Shown: piece after piece, positions 1 through 11,169 of the stretch
How positions within the stretch are numbered: the first letter of the stretch is position 1
Layout of the letters: each line of letters starts with the position of its first letter
Source: Strigamia acuminata
Taxonomy: Eukaryota > Arthropoda > Chilopoda > Geophilomorpha > Linotaeniidae
NCBI GenBank assembly: GCA_949358305.1
Contig: CASHSZ010000145.1
Location: 1 to 50,181, forward strand
Length of the DNA stretch: 50,181 bases
Reading direction: 5' to 3'
Made by a program: the position numbers and the translations under genes
Notes under the pieces: model-generated
Seen by the model: the letters and a program-made list of their open reading frames with translations, nothing else
Databases searched by the model: none
Told to the model about the DNA's origin: nothing

Positions 1-1
1 G

Positions 2-1292
2 CAACCCATCGATTTGAATCGACAAGCTCGGGCCCTAGAGTTTTTGTTCGGGAAGACACGACCCGACGACGATGACAGTAGCGACATCGAAGACGACGAA
101 GACGAAGGCGAAGACGAAGACGAAGGCGAAGGCGAAGGCGATGGAAACGGTGGAAACGACGGCGGTCGCGTCGGACATGGTCGCGGCACCGCTCCTGGAC
201 GCGGGATGAAGCGCGATTGCGGTCTAATCGCTAGCATTGCGAAGAGCAAACGCGAACGTGAGGCTAAACAAATACGTGGACGCGGGCCGACTCCCACTAC
301 AAAGTCGTCGCCATCGTCGTCGTCGTCGTCGTCGCCGGACAATGACAAACCGGATCCGTTCAAGGTAAAGGAAAGGGATCCTTTCCGCTGCTCTCATTAA
401 TTTGGTGGTTCGTGTTTGACTGAAATTTCAGACAGCCTTGTATCGCGAGAAACGAGACATCACGGGAAGCAAATGCGACAGTGTTTACTGCGCGGAGTCG
501 ACTAGTCCGCGACTGAGTTGCAAATCGTGTTCCTCTTCGGTACACGAAGAATGTGTGGGGCGGACATGGACCAACCGGAAAAGCTACACCAAGTTCTTTT
601 GTAGCGGTTGTCGTAAAATTCGTCCCGCTCCTATCACGAAACTGCGGTGAGTGTTTTCTTTCATTTTATTCTGTAATTAACTATAATTTTTTTGACCACA
701 CCGTAGTCTAATTCGCTTGTTCATTATTTTACACAGGTACTCCACTTACTCGATTGAGCAAAATCTCACCAAACACTTCAACATCTGCTTCCAACACGTC
801 GCAGACGTACTCAATGGAAAGGTTAAAAGTTGGCGGATGAACCTCTTTGACAAAGGTGCCCCGAAGCGATCGTCCATGTCGACCAACCGACACGATTTAC
901 TGATCCAAGACGAAGAACTGGTACAGACTATAGATTTTTTATTATTTTTATATGTTTTTGTTTGTTTGTTTGTTTGTTTGTTTGTTTGTTTGTTCGTTCT
1001 TTGCTTTCGTTCGATTGAATTTTGCTCATTTACATTTCAGTGCAAACGTTTTGCTCATTCTATTATAAAGAAAATAAGGACGGAGCTGCCCATAAAAACA
1101 CAGTATGCGCAGACGTGGGGACCAGACGGAATTGAAACATTCATGACAGCGGTCGCAATTCCCGAATTTCTGACCCGATTGATCTCTAAGATCGAGGACA
1201 TCGACCGGGACCACGCAGACTTTTTCCTGGCTAATGTGGATCGCCCGCGGTATTTTGTTGACGATTTGAAAGACACGCGTGCCAGTCCGTGA
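2..1292 (+). CDS. PHD-finger protein, 3' part (5' end outside window)
   Basis: Four exons join in one frame: 2-364, 432-646, 737-920 and 1041-1292 (337 codons plus stop); the reading frame is open to the window edge, so the N-terminus is missing. Introns start GTAAAG, GTGAGT and GTACAG and end in CAG. Residues ~19-50 (partial numbering) are a Asp/Glu-Gly-rich tract, followed by a basic stretch and a Ser run. Residues 136-181 carry Cys-x4-Cys-x9-Cys-x2-Cys-x4-His-x2-Cys-x15-Cys-x2-Cys, a C4HC3 PHD-type zinc finger; PHD fingers usually bind histone tails, so a chromatin role is an inference. The last ~85 residues (ITPELP..PEFLTRLI-like helix pair) faintly resemble the Rtc4-like C-terminal domain, which I cannot confirm. 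AATAAA lies at about 1350. A transposon-associated gene is an alternative, since a transposase gene follows. Confidence 0.72.
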
Positions 1293-1299
1293 AACGGCA

Positions 1300-2387
1300 C
1301 AGTTTGTCAGATTTTCTTTTCTATTTTTTATTTTTCATTTGTGGTTTCGAATAAACAAACACGCACCCCGTTTCGCATTGTTTTTCTTTCGTTTATTTAT
1401 TTATCCATGCGTTTAACAAAATTTTCAGCACATAAATTGTTGTTGTGTAAAATTGCACACGCACGCGCGGTTGATTATATACACGCGCGTCCGATTTCCA
1501 TACTCGCCTCTCGACCGCGCGAGCCTTGTGAAAGCCCTGTGGTTTCCCATCATCCCTCGGTTCATCCTACACGCGTTCTGCACGACGACGGCGTGGCAGC
1601 GAGTAGTTGGTCAACTGCCAAGTACTTTTCCAGCGAGAAAAAGAGGAAGAAAATTGAATCAACCGGTCTATCAACCGGCCTATCCATCGAATTAAGCAGG
1701 TATGTCGACGAGCGAGCGCCATGTTCGCGGACGGACACAGACGGGAACCACAAGCGGTGTAATTGTCACCATCTTGCTCCCACAGATATTTCGAGAGAAA
1801 TATTTGACGAAAATAGCGTGGGTAGATATTTTCACCAGTTGCATTCAAAAGCTAACATAATTTGTATTTTACTCTAAATTTAAATGAAGATTGGCATCAT
1901 TTACCATTTAAACCCGTGATGAAATTTAAAACGCATCGGTATTTCAAGGGGGAAGGGAGGATAACACGTGTGCCATTGCTTCCCCTTTAATCACGTTCCC
2001 AGCACGTGACAACGATCACGTTCATCCGCGCTGCACACGCGCACCAACCCGCGCGCCATTTAATGACCGCGCGTTATTTGCAAACCCGAACCCCCTATTA
2101 TCAGATACCCGTGTCCAACCCTTCTCGGAGGTTTGTTAAAAGATCTACTCGACCGACTCTGGTAAATCGCGAAGAAAGGTGCACCAAATGTTGTCGCAAT
2201 AATGCATATACATATCGTGGGAATATCCTGCATCCTATTTTCCCTGAAATACCAATGCAAATAGCCACCCGCGCTATTTCCACTGCAAAATTTTCTCGTT
2301 CGTCCGTACTTACTTTACTTTACTTTACTTTACTTTTTTTTTGTTTTATTTTTTGTTTTTTTGTTTTGTTTTGTTTTGCCTAGGTCC
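1300..2387. other. Intergenic stretch, probable 5' region of the transposase gene
   Basis: No convincing complete gene. A stretch near 1560-1699 encodes an open frame that ends at a donor-like CAG/GTATGT at 1699/1700, and an acceptor (CCTAG) sits at 2379-2383, just before the transposase start. A 5' exon of the downstream gene therefore may lie here. The 1900-2090 part is rich in ACGTG/CACGTG-like words, which could be promoter sites, but nothing decides this. (TTTAC)n and T-rich sequence fills 2305-2380. Confidence 0.35.
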
Positions 2388-4708
2388 ATGACGGACGGTT
2401 TTCCAAAAACGCCCAACGACACGCGCGTATGGGCCGCCACGACGACGCGGTACCGACAGGACGTCGGATTCGACGGCGAAACACCCGGCTATCGCGGCCG
2501 ATGCGTGGCTACCAGCTCGGAATTCGACTATTTCGAGGAACTCTTCGGCGAGGCGGCCCGCTTCACCGTGACGGCGACGAACCGGGCCATTCGGAGAGAG
2601 GCGAAGCAGGAGAAAGAAGTGGGAAGAACGCGAGTACAGGTGTTGGGAAAAGTTGACGCACACGTTGCACACGTCGTTCACGGGGGTTCTCAGACGCGCT
2701 TTTGGTTGATTGTTCGTATAATATACATGTTTTTCGTTTTAGACGCGTTCGATGCAACGACCACGAGGTCCGAGAACTAGACAAAGAACGTTGGTCGCCG
2801 TGGCTTGCGGTAGTGGCGCTGGAGCACCCGGACCACAACGCAGTGTTTTGAGAGTGTGTATCACCGCGGCCGACAGAAGGGCAGCCGAGCTGGCCGCCGG
2901 GCGACAGCCCCGACTTCCGTCTCGATCGCAACACCCGCCACAACCGAGAGGGACAGCGACAAGGGCGCGCGCGCGGGTCCGCCCTCTAACGCTCGATGAG
3001 TTTTATGTATATCTAGGGATCCACGTCTTGGCCGGCTACAACAAACAACCCGAATTGCGACACTACTGGTCGAGCAGCAACGTCGGCGATCTCGGTGCAC
3101 CGGCCGTTGGGCGAGCCATGACACACAAGAGGTTTCAGGAGATTTCGCGGTACCTTCATTACGGCACGCAACCGTCCTACCAACGGTTGCACGTTACCGG
3201 CTCTGCACGCGGCCCCGATGGCGGCAGCACAACGGCGGAAAGGGTGTCATTTTTGAAAGAACGCGAACAGGACGACCGCGCGATGAAAGTTCGCTTGTTC
3301 GCCGACCTGGTCAACAAACGCTTCCGCGCATGTCGGCAACCAAGGACGACGCTCTGCATTGACGAGTCGATGATCGCCTTCCGAGGTCGATCAAAGATAA
3401 AAGTGCGTACATTTATTTATTTATTCATCCAGTTGTCTACATTTGTTCATTCGTTCGGCAAATTTCTTCCAGGTCTTCCAACCGGCCAAACCCATCAAAT
3501 GGGGATTTGAACTTTTCACGTTGTGCGAAGCGGGCACCGGCTACGTGCTGAACGACGAGGTGCACTTGGGTAAGCGCACCAAGATGTATTTTGACCCGGA
3601 CGAAGAGCCGGAACCAGAGTGAGTCAATTCATCGCCTTTTCTATTTTCACCTCGGATTGCTTTACTCCAAACTTGCTAGGTATCCGGGTAGTGTCCTCGG
3701 ACGCATCGTCGTATACGTGGCCAGACACTATCTCGGCATGGGGTACACTATCGCCTGCGATAATCGATTTTCGTCCGCCGTGTTATTCGAACACCTCTTC
3801 ACCCGCCACAACACCATGGCCGTGGGGACGCTGCGGGCCAATTCGGCCCAGATGCCATCAGATTTTTCGACACTCAGACGATATCAAGGCAACCGGAGAG
3901 GTAACGCATTTGCTCGGACGTGAACGCGCGTTTGATTCATTCAATTATTAATTTTTATTCTATCTATCTCTCTCATTTTTTTTTTTTTTGTAGGCGATTT
4001 CATACAACGACAAAACGGTCGGTTGGTGCTCACTGCGTGGCGAGACACAACCACCGTGAGTTTGCTCAGTACGAACGTCGACCCACTGTCAGCGGCCGGC
4101 CGTGTCTCGCGTCGTATCGGTGGCAGGAACGTGGATATTGCATGTCCGGCGCCCGCACTGTCCTACATCGAAAATTTTCATTGGGTAGACGTCTTGAACC
4201 GACTCGTCTCCTCATTCCACATCGGACGCCGGTCCAGTTATTGGCACCGATACTTCTTCTTTCAAAAGCTGAATCAAGGTGGGATCAAGGCCCCAATCTC
4301 TGATTATTATCATTATTGTTATCGTTACAATCTTAATCTCGACTCGTCGTTTTCCATTTATTCCCCGCAGTGTGTGTCAACGCCCGAATCAACATGCGCG
4401 AAGTCACAGCCTCCGCGCGCGGCGATCGATCGCAATTACAATTCCGAAGGGCACTTGTCGCTCAACTCTTGGCTCGGGAGAGGACGAGGACGACAACCAC
4501 GGCCTCGCGCGCGGCCCTACCTACTGGACCCGTCGTCCATCGAATGGAGCGCGCGGGGAAAAGTTGTCGATGCGTGGTGTGTCGCGAGGTCCACAAAGAA
4601 CGCCACGAGAGCAGTTTCTGGTGCGCTCCCTGCCGGACCCACCTATGTCGCCCACGCTACCGCAATTGTTTCCAACTCCACGAAGCCGGCGTGGGTAGAT
4701 TGCCGTGA
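2388..4708 (+). CDS. piggyBac-type transposase (or PGBD-like gene), six exons
   Basis: Exons 2388-2639, 2743-3402, 3473-3618, 3680-3900, 3994-4278 and 4371-4708 join into 634 codons with consistent phases. The protein has the piggyBac order: acidic N-terminal helix region (EFDYFEELF, ~54-62), a domain beginning LTLDEFYVYLGIHVLAGY (~170), then the RNase H-like core with CIDESM (Asp ~291), IACDNRF (Asp ~380) and FHWVDVLNRL (Asp ~492). These match the family's three catalytic Asp in position and spacing. The C-terminus (~585-625) is a cysteine-rich zinc-binding domain with seven Cys and closing His, as in elements that bind their terminal repeats. piggyBac enzymes cut and paste DNA at TTAA. The coding frame is intact, but five introns are unusual for an autonomous element and may point to host domestication. 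I could not identify terminal inverted repeats. The ATG is 5 bases after an acceptor, so a 5' non-coding or short coding exon upstream is likely. AAATAAA-type signals follow at ~4737. Confidence 0.88.
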
Positions 4709-4943
4709 TTTTCTATGCTCTTTTGTTTGTAAAACTAAATAAATAAATAAATAAATAAACTTTTATGATTTCCACCAGAACATGTAACAATTTTTTTTTA
4801 TCTATTTATCGTGTGATAGATGCAGCGGTGGCGATGATGAGATGACAATAATAATAGTAATAATAATAATAATAATTAAAATAAGAATGGGCATCAATTG
4901 ACTCGTTGGTCTCGCGTCGGTTTTTGTATCGTCCGAGTCGCCC

Positions 4944-6297
4944 TCAAATTGTTTCGGGTTTTTCTGGTTGCTCGGTTTGAATGGCTTTGTCAAAAAGATC
5001 CGGGGGGCGACTCAACTTTGGAAACGACCCCTAAAAAGAGAGAGAGAATGAAGGGGGGGGAAAAAAAAAAAAAAAAAAAAAAAGAAAGAGAAAGAAAGAA
5101 AGAGATAGATACACTCACGAATCTGGCGATCAACCGCGAACTCCGTTCTTGGTTACGTCGAATTTGCCACTCCTTCCGCAACCGGTCTTTGAGACTTTCC
5201 ACCAGCACTTCGAGCGCCTCTATCTTCGCGGCCCGAACCCCTAGCTCCGTTGAATTATTTTTCAACTGCTCCGCATAACCTCCTACATACCGGGCCCACG
5301 ATACTCCTTGTCCGGGTGGGCGCATTGCCCATTCCCGCTGCTGCCTCAGGTCTTCTTTGCGACACTTCTTTTGCCTCTTTAGGTCCTTTTCGCGCCACTC
5401 CTCCAACTGAATTTTTTTTTCTCGCTCCAGTTGCGCGAGACGCAATTGTAATTGATGCTCCTCATATTCCTTATGGTATTTCAATTGTTGTCGGTATTCT
5501 TTTTGGTGCCACGCATCCAGATCTTTCATCCTCTCTGTGATCATCAATTTTTCTTTTTCCTCCAGTTGCCCTCGAAGCGATCCTATCTCTCGCTTCAACT
5601 CCCCCAACTCGTCATCCACGACTCGACGCAACTGTCGCTGCTCCTCTCGTGTTTGTTGAATTTGCGCCAATAGAAACCGCGCGCTCATTGATTCTCCATT
5701 TTCTCGCTCTTCCTCTCCAATCGCGCGTTTCCGTTTCTCTCCAATCGCGCGTTCCCAATCCTCTCCAATCGCGCGTTCCAAATCCTCTCCAATCGCGCGT
5801 TCCAGATCTTCTCCAATCGCGCGTTTCCGATTCTCCTCAATCGCGAGTTCCCGTTCCATCTCGACATCTTCTCCCATCGCGGGTCGCTCATCTCCTCCTC
5901 CTCCCTCGCATGGTACTTCTACCTCAACCACCCCAATCTAGAGACACAGACCAGTAGATGGGTAAGTAAGTAAGTAAATGGACGAATTAATGGATCGAGG
6001 TGAACCAAGGCACGACATTACAGATTCTCACTTCGATTTCGTGTTCCTCTTTAGCACTGCACAACGGTGCGTCGTTGACGTTGGCGGCGGCGGCGACAAT
6101 AGTGAGGGTGGCGTCATCGTCCCCTTCCTCGTCATCGACCTGGAAATAATTAATCAATCAAATCAGAAAAATATGCACATACGCGCCGTACCACTCCGTT
6201 TAATAGCCCGGGTTCATAAGGATGTAAACGCGCTTACCACGATAACGGGAATAGGTGGCCATCTTGGTCGCCTCTCTTCTTCACGCTTCGGTTCCAT
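4944..6297 (-). CDS. Coiled-coil protein with octapeptide repeats, four exons
   Basis: Minus-strand exons 6297-6238, 6139-6032, 5937-5119 and 5030-4944 join in phase 0 throughout (358 codons). Donors are GTAAGC, GTGAGA and GTGAGT. The ATG at 6297 directly follows an acceptor-like TTTTCAG; the frame is also open to an ATG at 6456, which would add 53 residues. The protein has an acidic N-terminal part, then about five tandem eight-residue repeats of the type RAIGEDLE (24-bp DNA repeat near 5710-5840). A long Glu/Arg/Lys/Gln-rich coiled coil fills most of the third exon (LEEKEKL, HQKEYRQQ, LEREKK). The last exon adds a short Pro-rich tail. No enzyme motif is visible. It resembles the other charged coiled-coil genes of the window in intron phase and composition. 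Structural or scaffolding role is only a guess. Confidence 0.72.
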
Positions 6298-6531
6298 CTG
6301 AAAACGGACAATTTCGACACCGCTGAGAGAATAAAACGACGATGGTGGTGGCAACATCAATGTTGGTTCGTTGTGCCACGAGTTTCCGGTTGTTGGGAAA
6401 GTAGAATAGTTGGACCACTCGCTGTGTGACGCCGTCGAGCGAGGGGGCAGCCACACGTGCGCGGCGAACTGAAATGTCGTGACACTACGGCGCTATGACG
6501 CGATACCTAGTGACACTAATTGCAAACAAAA

Positions 6532-6594
<63 letters not shown>

Positions 6595-6610
6595 ACAACA
6601 AACAACAACA
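6532..6610. repeat. (CAA)n microsatellite
   Basis: About 25 copies of AAC/CAA, nearly uninterrupted. It lies upstream of the minus-strand coiled-coil gene and next to a tRNA-like element, in a position where it could be the tail or insertion site of a retroposon. Confidence 0.95.
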
Positions 6611-6635
6611 CCGATAACGGCGACCTTTTATCGTC

Positions 6636-6711
6636 GGCCCAGGTGGTCGAGTGGGTAGTCACCCGCCTTACGGAGTCGTGGGTCGTGGGTTCGAGTCTCG
6701 ACTCTCCCGAA
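6636..6711 (+). repeat. tRNA-derived element (SINE head or tRNA pseudogene)
   Basis: An RNA polymerase III A box (TGGTCGAGTGG, 6644-6654) and a B box (GGTTCGAGTCT, 6688-6698) sit at tRNA-like spacing. The 5' and 3' ends do not form a seven-base acceptor stem and the anticodon arm is poor, so a working tRNA is unlikely. A second element with the same A/B box words lies on the minus strand at 27880-27957, which favours a tRNA-derived SINE family. Confidence 0.6.
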
Positions 6712-6959
6712 TTTTCGTTTCAGTCGATCTTCTTCATATCTACGGGATAAATATTCAAAAAAGACGATGTGTACGTGCCATTACACATACTCCCTTCCCC
6801 AGGGCCTGTGGGAGGGGGGGGAGGGGTCGAAAGATTTGATCCCTTTTATTTATTTACTTATTTTTTTTTTGGTTTTATTTAATTTATTTACGTTTTAAAC
6901 TACTTATTCAGTCGTCGTAACTAAACGACGAACGGATCTCTCATCTGTTTTGTTTCTCT

Positions 6960-6967
6960 ATGATATT

Positions 6968-7018
<51 letters not shown>

Positions 7019-7027
7019 TCTATCTAT

Positions 7028-7072
<45 letters not shown>
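6960..7072. repeat. (TTTA)n microsatellite
   Basis: Nearly perfect TTTA repeats with one TCTA interruption in the middle. Open frames through it translate to Leu-Phe-Ile-Tyr strings and are not genes. Confidence 0.97.
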
Positions 7073-7355
7073 TTTTTTTTTTAAATTTTTGAAGGGTTCC
7101 ACCAACGCCACATCCATCTACTATGTCGTACAAGATCGGAAAACCTCCCGGAGCGGTGACGGAAGCGGATAGTCACGGTCACGCAATTAGGCGCTCGGTC
7201 ACGCGCGCGATTATTGCGTTTTATCCATTTTTTCACATCTTTTATTCAAATTTAATAAAATGTCACACTGAATCGATCGAATGCATTAGTTTAATGGACC
7301 GAACGAAAATAAAATTCTACAAACTTTTTCCATAATTTGAGAAAAAGGAAAGAGA

Positions 7356-7400
<45 letters not shown>

Positions 7401-7519
7401 CGAAGTGAAACAATTGCAAAACAGACAAATAAATAAATAAATGGACGAATGAACCGAATAAATGAATAAACTGAACAGCAAATAAAGTTTTGTTCCTTTA
7501 GGCGCACCCCCTCCCCCCC
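7073..7519. other. Intergenic stretch with (CA)n
   Basis: Holds a poly-T tract, an A/T-rich stretch with short unsupported open frames, and a (CA)n microsatellite at 7359-7393. I see no gene. It includes the 3' flank of the minus-strand gene that ends at 7520; a reverse-strand AATAAA is not clear. Confidence 0.6.
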
Positions 7520-8081
7520 CTAATACTCCATCGAAACATCACTGTCGTTGATAGTCTTTCCGGCATCCTTTCCCCTCCCGTCGCCATCTTCTTTTCCATC
7601 GCCTTCGCTTTCCTCCTCCTCTTCGATCTTCTCCAGGCGCTCTCGCCACCTCGCTTCCATACCCAACACAACTCTCTCCGTTCTTGCCATCATCTCCTCG
7701 AATCCTTTTGCCACCGTCTTCTCGATCCTCCTCATCCTTTTCATCACCGCCTTCTCAATCTTGTCCGCAACTATTCTTTCCACCTTCTTGGCACCTGGTG
7801 TCCTTGGTGTCAAGAGCGACCTCTGAAAAACGAGGAAAGAGAATTAACGAATACACAAATAAATAGGTGGGCGATAATTTTGATAGAATACTGACCCTTC
7901 TTCTTTTTGCGGGAGTGCCCGCTTTCTTCGAATCCACCGAGCGACGTTTATTAGACGCCCCGGAACAAATGATCGTCGACGGCGGCGGGGAACTACCGAT
8001 CGTCGACGGCGGCGACTTATAGTCGACGCACTGCAAAATGGAGACAGGAGACGACATGGTGGGTTCCATTTTTTCTTCCAT
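7520..8081 (-). CDS. Small charged coiled-coil protein, two coding exons (paralogue of the 28.3-kb gene)
   Basis: Minus exons 8081-7896 and 7822-7520 join in phase 0 to 162 residues. The first exon is Pro/Ser-rich (SPPSTIGSSPPPST) and ends in a basic stretch (AKRRR). The second begins with Ser/Pro residues, then an Arg/Lys/Glu/Val/Met coiled coil (KVERIVADKIEKAV), and ends in an acidic tail closing with SDVSMEY. The 28.3-kb gene has the same size (161 aa), same exon lengths, same intron phase and the ending SDLSMEL, so the two are paralogues. A second ATG at 8069 (MEPTMSS) could be the true start. The donor is GTCAGT, slightly weak. A probable 5' non-coding exon ends at a strong donor (AAAAG/GTAAGT) at 8565. 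Function unknown; no known domain seen. Confidence 0.68.
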
Positions 8082-8565
8082 GAAAAAAAAAATAAAAAAA
8101 AAAAAAGTAATAAAGTGAAAACAAAACACGCGGGATTATGGTTTTAATGTCGGGAACCTGGAAATCGAGACGCCATTTTTGTCAACGAAACGTTATATTT
8201 TATTACGTTTCAATAACGAGAATGGCCACTTTTGACTGACTAAAAAATTGATAAAAACGATAATTTATGACGAAAAGAAAAAGAAAGAAAAGACGCTATT
8301 CCGGTACTGGGAACCGGGAATTCCCGAAAAAAGAGAAAACAAAAACCCCGCGCGAGACGTTAAACTCAATATCGCTTGGTTTCTGTTGGCGGCGACGACA
8401 ACAACAACGTGGGGCGGAAAAATAAAAAATGGCTACGCGCGTGGCTCGCCAAATTCCACGTGGATATGCGTTTGGGCGCGTGTTTGGACGTGCATTTAGG
8501 AGTGCGGGTGGGCGAGTTTTGTGTGTGTATGTGTGTATGTGAATATGTGAAATGGTTAACTTACC

Positions 8566-8850
8566 TTTTAACGTTCTCACACGGTTGGTCGACAGTGAGC
8601 GAGTGTGAGCAAGTGAGTGGATGAGTCCACGCGACAGATGGCGGCAACGGCCAAACTTATTTATTTATTTTATTTTATTTTATTTTATTTTATTTTTTTT
8701 TTTCTTTTTCTTTTTCTTTTAATTAATTAATTTATCAATTATTTTAATAATTCACCAATAAATATTTTTTCTTTAATTTTCACCCATTTTATTTTTCAAA
8801 CACGCGCGGTTGTATACACGCGACGCTAGCGACGCGTTTAACCCGGTGTC
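8566..8850. promoter_or_regulatory. Probable divergent promoter region
   Basis: Minus-strand 5' exon of the 7.5-kb gene (donor at 8565) and plus-strand 5' exon of the 9.5-kb gene (donor at 8903/8904) face away from each other here. Between them are GAGTGAGCGAG-type words (8594-8625) and an AT-rich core with (TTTTA)n at 8657-8700. Similar GAGTGAGCGAG words occur just upstream of the coiled-coil genes at 22.48 kb and 47.96 kb. No TATA box can be assigned with confidence. Confidence 0.4.
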
Positions 8851-9389
8851 GGAACCATTAACCACAGCGAAGCAAACGAAGCACCTCGACTCGCGCATTT
8901 ACCGTAAGTAAACAATCGATTGTTTCCGGAGGGAATTTGTCCGAATTGAATCAATTCGGCAATTTATCGATCGAGGGTTTGAACAATTGTTCGATAGACG
9001 AATTTGAGGAGGAGCGAACAAACAAACAAATAATTAGACAGACGGGCGCGATGAAGCGTAGCGAGTGTTTCTCGCCTCCGCGTTGACGGAACGCGACATA
9101 CATACCAGATTTCGGCAACAACTGTGGCACAATAACTCGAAAACCAACGTCCAATCTAGCCTGACCGAACAACGCAAAACAAAACACTACAAAATCAATC
9201 AAAATAACAAACAAATAGACGGTAAATTTAAAAATTCAAAACAAACAGAATTTCCAATTTCAAGTTGTTAAATCATCCTCGGTGCAGTGTTATTGCCGAC
9301 ATCGGGTTTATATGTTCCGTCAACATGCATCCCAGCTTCGACTCAAGTTTCTTCTCCGCTTATTTCGTTCAACTTTTATTATCTTTTAT

Positions 9390-9514
<125 letters not shown>

Positions 9515-9537
9515 TTTTTTATATTTTTGTTTCCTAG

Positions 9538-9715
9538 ATGGCAGACAGTGATGATGAACGATCGCGTCGAATCCGAGGACGGGGTAGGGCGGCGTGGAGG
9601 GGTGTCCCCTCGATTAACGAGATGTGGGCGTCGCCCCTACCCCGCCCTCAGCAGTTCGCACTTAGACGCGACGCCCAACCGAGGTGAGTAAATTGCAAAT
9701 TGACACGATTGGTCG

Positions 9716-9750
<35 letters not shown>

Positions 9751-10167
9751 TATTTATTTATTCTTTGTTGCAGCCTTCCGCCGCCACCACGGCCGCCGAT
9801 AATGCGACATCGAATTGCGGCACTTCGTGCGTCGGCGGAGGCGGAAGGACGCGCGCGTGCAACTGCGCGCGCGACCGGGTCGGTTGAGTTTGCCGCCCAA
9901 GTGCGGGACCCGGCGTTGTCCTTGGTCATGGTGGCCACGGCGGCTGCCGCAGCGGCCATGACTCTGTCGCAGTCGACCAGAGCGACACGGGAGTCGGTGG
10001 CGGCGGTGGCAGGGGTCGTCGCGTCGGCCAACGTCACTGACCCCAACGTCGTGGCCGCCATTGAAGAGGCTGTCGATGCCGCCGTAGCCTCATCCGAAGC
10101 AGCCGAGGAGGTGCGACGGGCAACTTTGTTCGCGGCCGAGATGGCAACTCGTCACTTTAATTTTTAA
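9538..10167 (+). CDS. Ala/Arg-rich small protein, two coding exons
   Basis: Exons 9538-9683 and 9774-10167 join across a phase-2 intron (GTGAGT...TTGCAG) into 179 residues. The ATG is placed immediately after an acceptor (TTCCTAG), and a likely 5' non-coding exon ends at 8903 with TACC/GTAAGT. That makes the first intron 634 bp, and it holds the 9.4-kb (TTTA)n tract. The N-terminal part is Arg/Gly/Pro-rich (RRIRGRGRAAW, then a PPPPRPP run). The C-terminal two thirds is Ala/Val-rich and predicted to be helical (AAAAAAMTLSQSTRATRESV). No known domain, signal peptide or clear membrane segment is seen. The phase-2 first intron and Pro/Arg exon ends resemble the genes at 30.2 and 34.9 kb. AATAAA follows at ~10244. 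Confidence 0.65.
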
Positions 10168-10945
10168 TTTTTTTTTTTCCTTTTTTTTTTTGTAAACAAC
10201 TCGTTTTTATATATATATATATATATTTCTTTATTTTTTTGTGAATAAATCATTTTTAATTTTTCAAATCGTTTTCAATTTTAATTTTAATTTTCATAAT
10301 CATATTTAATCATTAAAACTCGTTTGTAATTAACATGCACATGTTAAATTATCTATCGATTATTTTTTTAAATCAATATTGTTAAAATTCAGCATTAAAT
10401 AAACAAACATAACATAACATCTTTTATACCAGACTAATCGAGATTCAAACAAACAAACACGCAAATATTAAATGCTACCACACCAAAACTAAAATAAAAC
10501 TGCAAGTTGTAAACTCAGAAAAATATAAATTATTATTTTTTATCAGAAGTATTAAATATAAGCAAAAAAAAAAATTAGTTTCGATCCGGAAAACTGTTTG
10601 AAATCTAATAAAATTAAAAAAAAAAAAACAAAAAAAAAACAAACAAGCACAAAAAGAAATAAAATCGGTGTGTTTTAAACGCAGAACCATGCTTGATTGT
10701 TAAAAAGAACAACACCGTAATCAAAAACAACACCAAGAACACCGAAATTATTGTCAGATTAGTAATTCGCTGTGAATGACCGTTGATTGTTTTGGAACGC
10801 TGTCCGCAATTTTTAGCGTTTCTCCGCGCGGACGTGAAGAGGGCGCCACTCGTGTGACCGAAACAACGACGACACCAAACACACTGACGTCGAGAATTCG
10901 AGTAGCTTCGCTGTTTTGTCAGAGTCCACTCGAACCAGACTCGAC
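10168..10945. other. AT-rich intergenic stretch
   Basis: Contains the polyadenylation region of the 9.5-kb gene, a (TA)n tract at 10208-10227, several A-runs and no supported gene up to the thymidine-kinase-like relic at 10.95 kb. Confidence 0.6.
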
Positions 10946-10950
10946 GTGGA

Positions 10951-11015
10951 CGAGGCTGCCACATTCCACGTGTGCGAGAGAAGACATCGTTGTGATTGGG
11001 GGTGCCGAAAAATGA
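10951..11015 (+). pseudogene. Thymidine-kinase C-terminal relic
   Basis: One frame reads REDIVVIGGAEK and then stops at 11013-11015. The intact thymidine kinase of this window (31435-31992, minus) has EEDVVVIGGAEKY at its zinc-site loop. The DNA matches at roughly 31 of 35 bases over 10979-11014. Just upstream another frame gives DEAATF, near the enzyme's GEAAFTK, so a frameshift separates the two pieces. The catalytic and nucleotide-binding parts are absent. It is best read as a short decayed copy; the similarity is too long to be likely by chance but too short to be certain. Confidence 0.5.
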
Positions 11016-11169
11016 TGCGCTCGAACAACGAACAACACGATTGCGTCGCTATCAAACACCGACGTGCCCATTTGTCTGTAAAAAAAAGAACGAGTTTTAA
11101 AGGAGTGAAATAAATTAAAATTAAATTTGAAACATGTATTCGTACATTTGAGGAGCAGATTAGGCGAAT

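Noticed and set aside
2388-4708. Terminal inverted repeats and TTAA duplication of a piggyBac element
   Set aside because: Several TTAA sites exist on both sides, but no matching pair of inverted ends could be found by eye.
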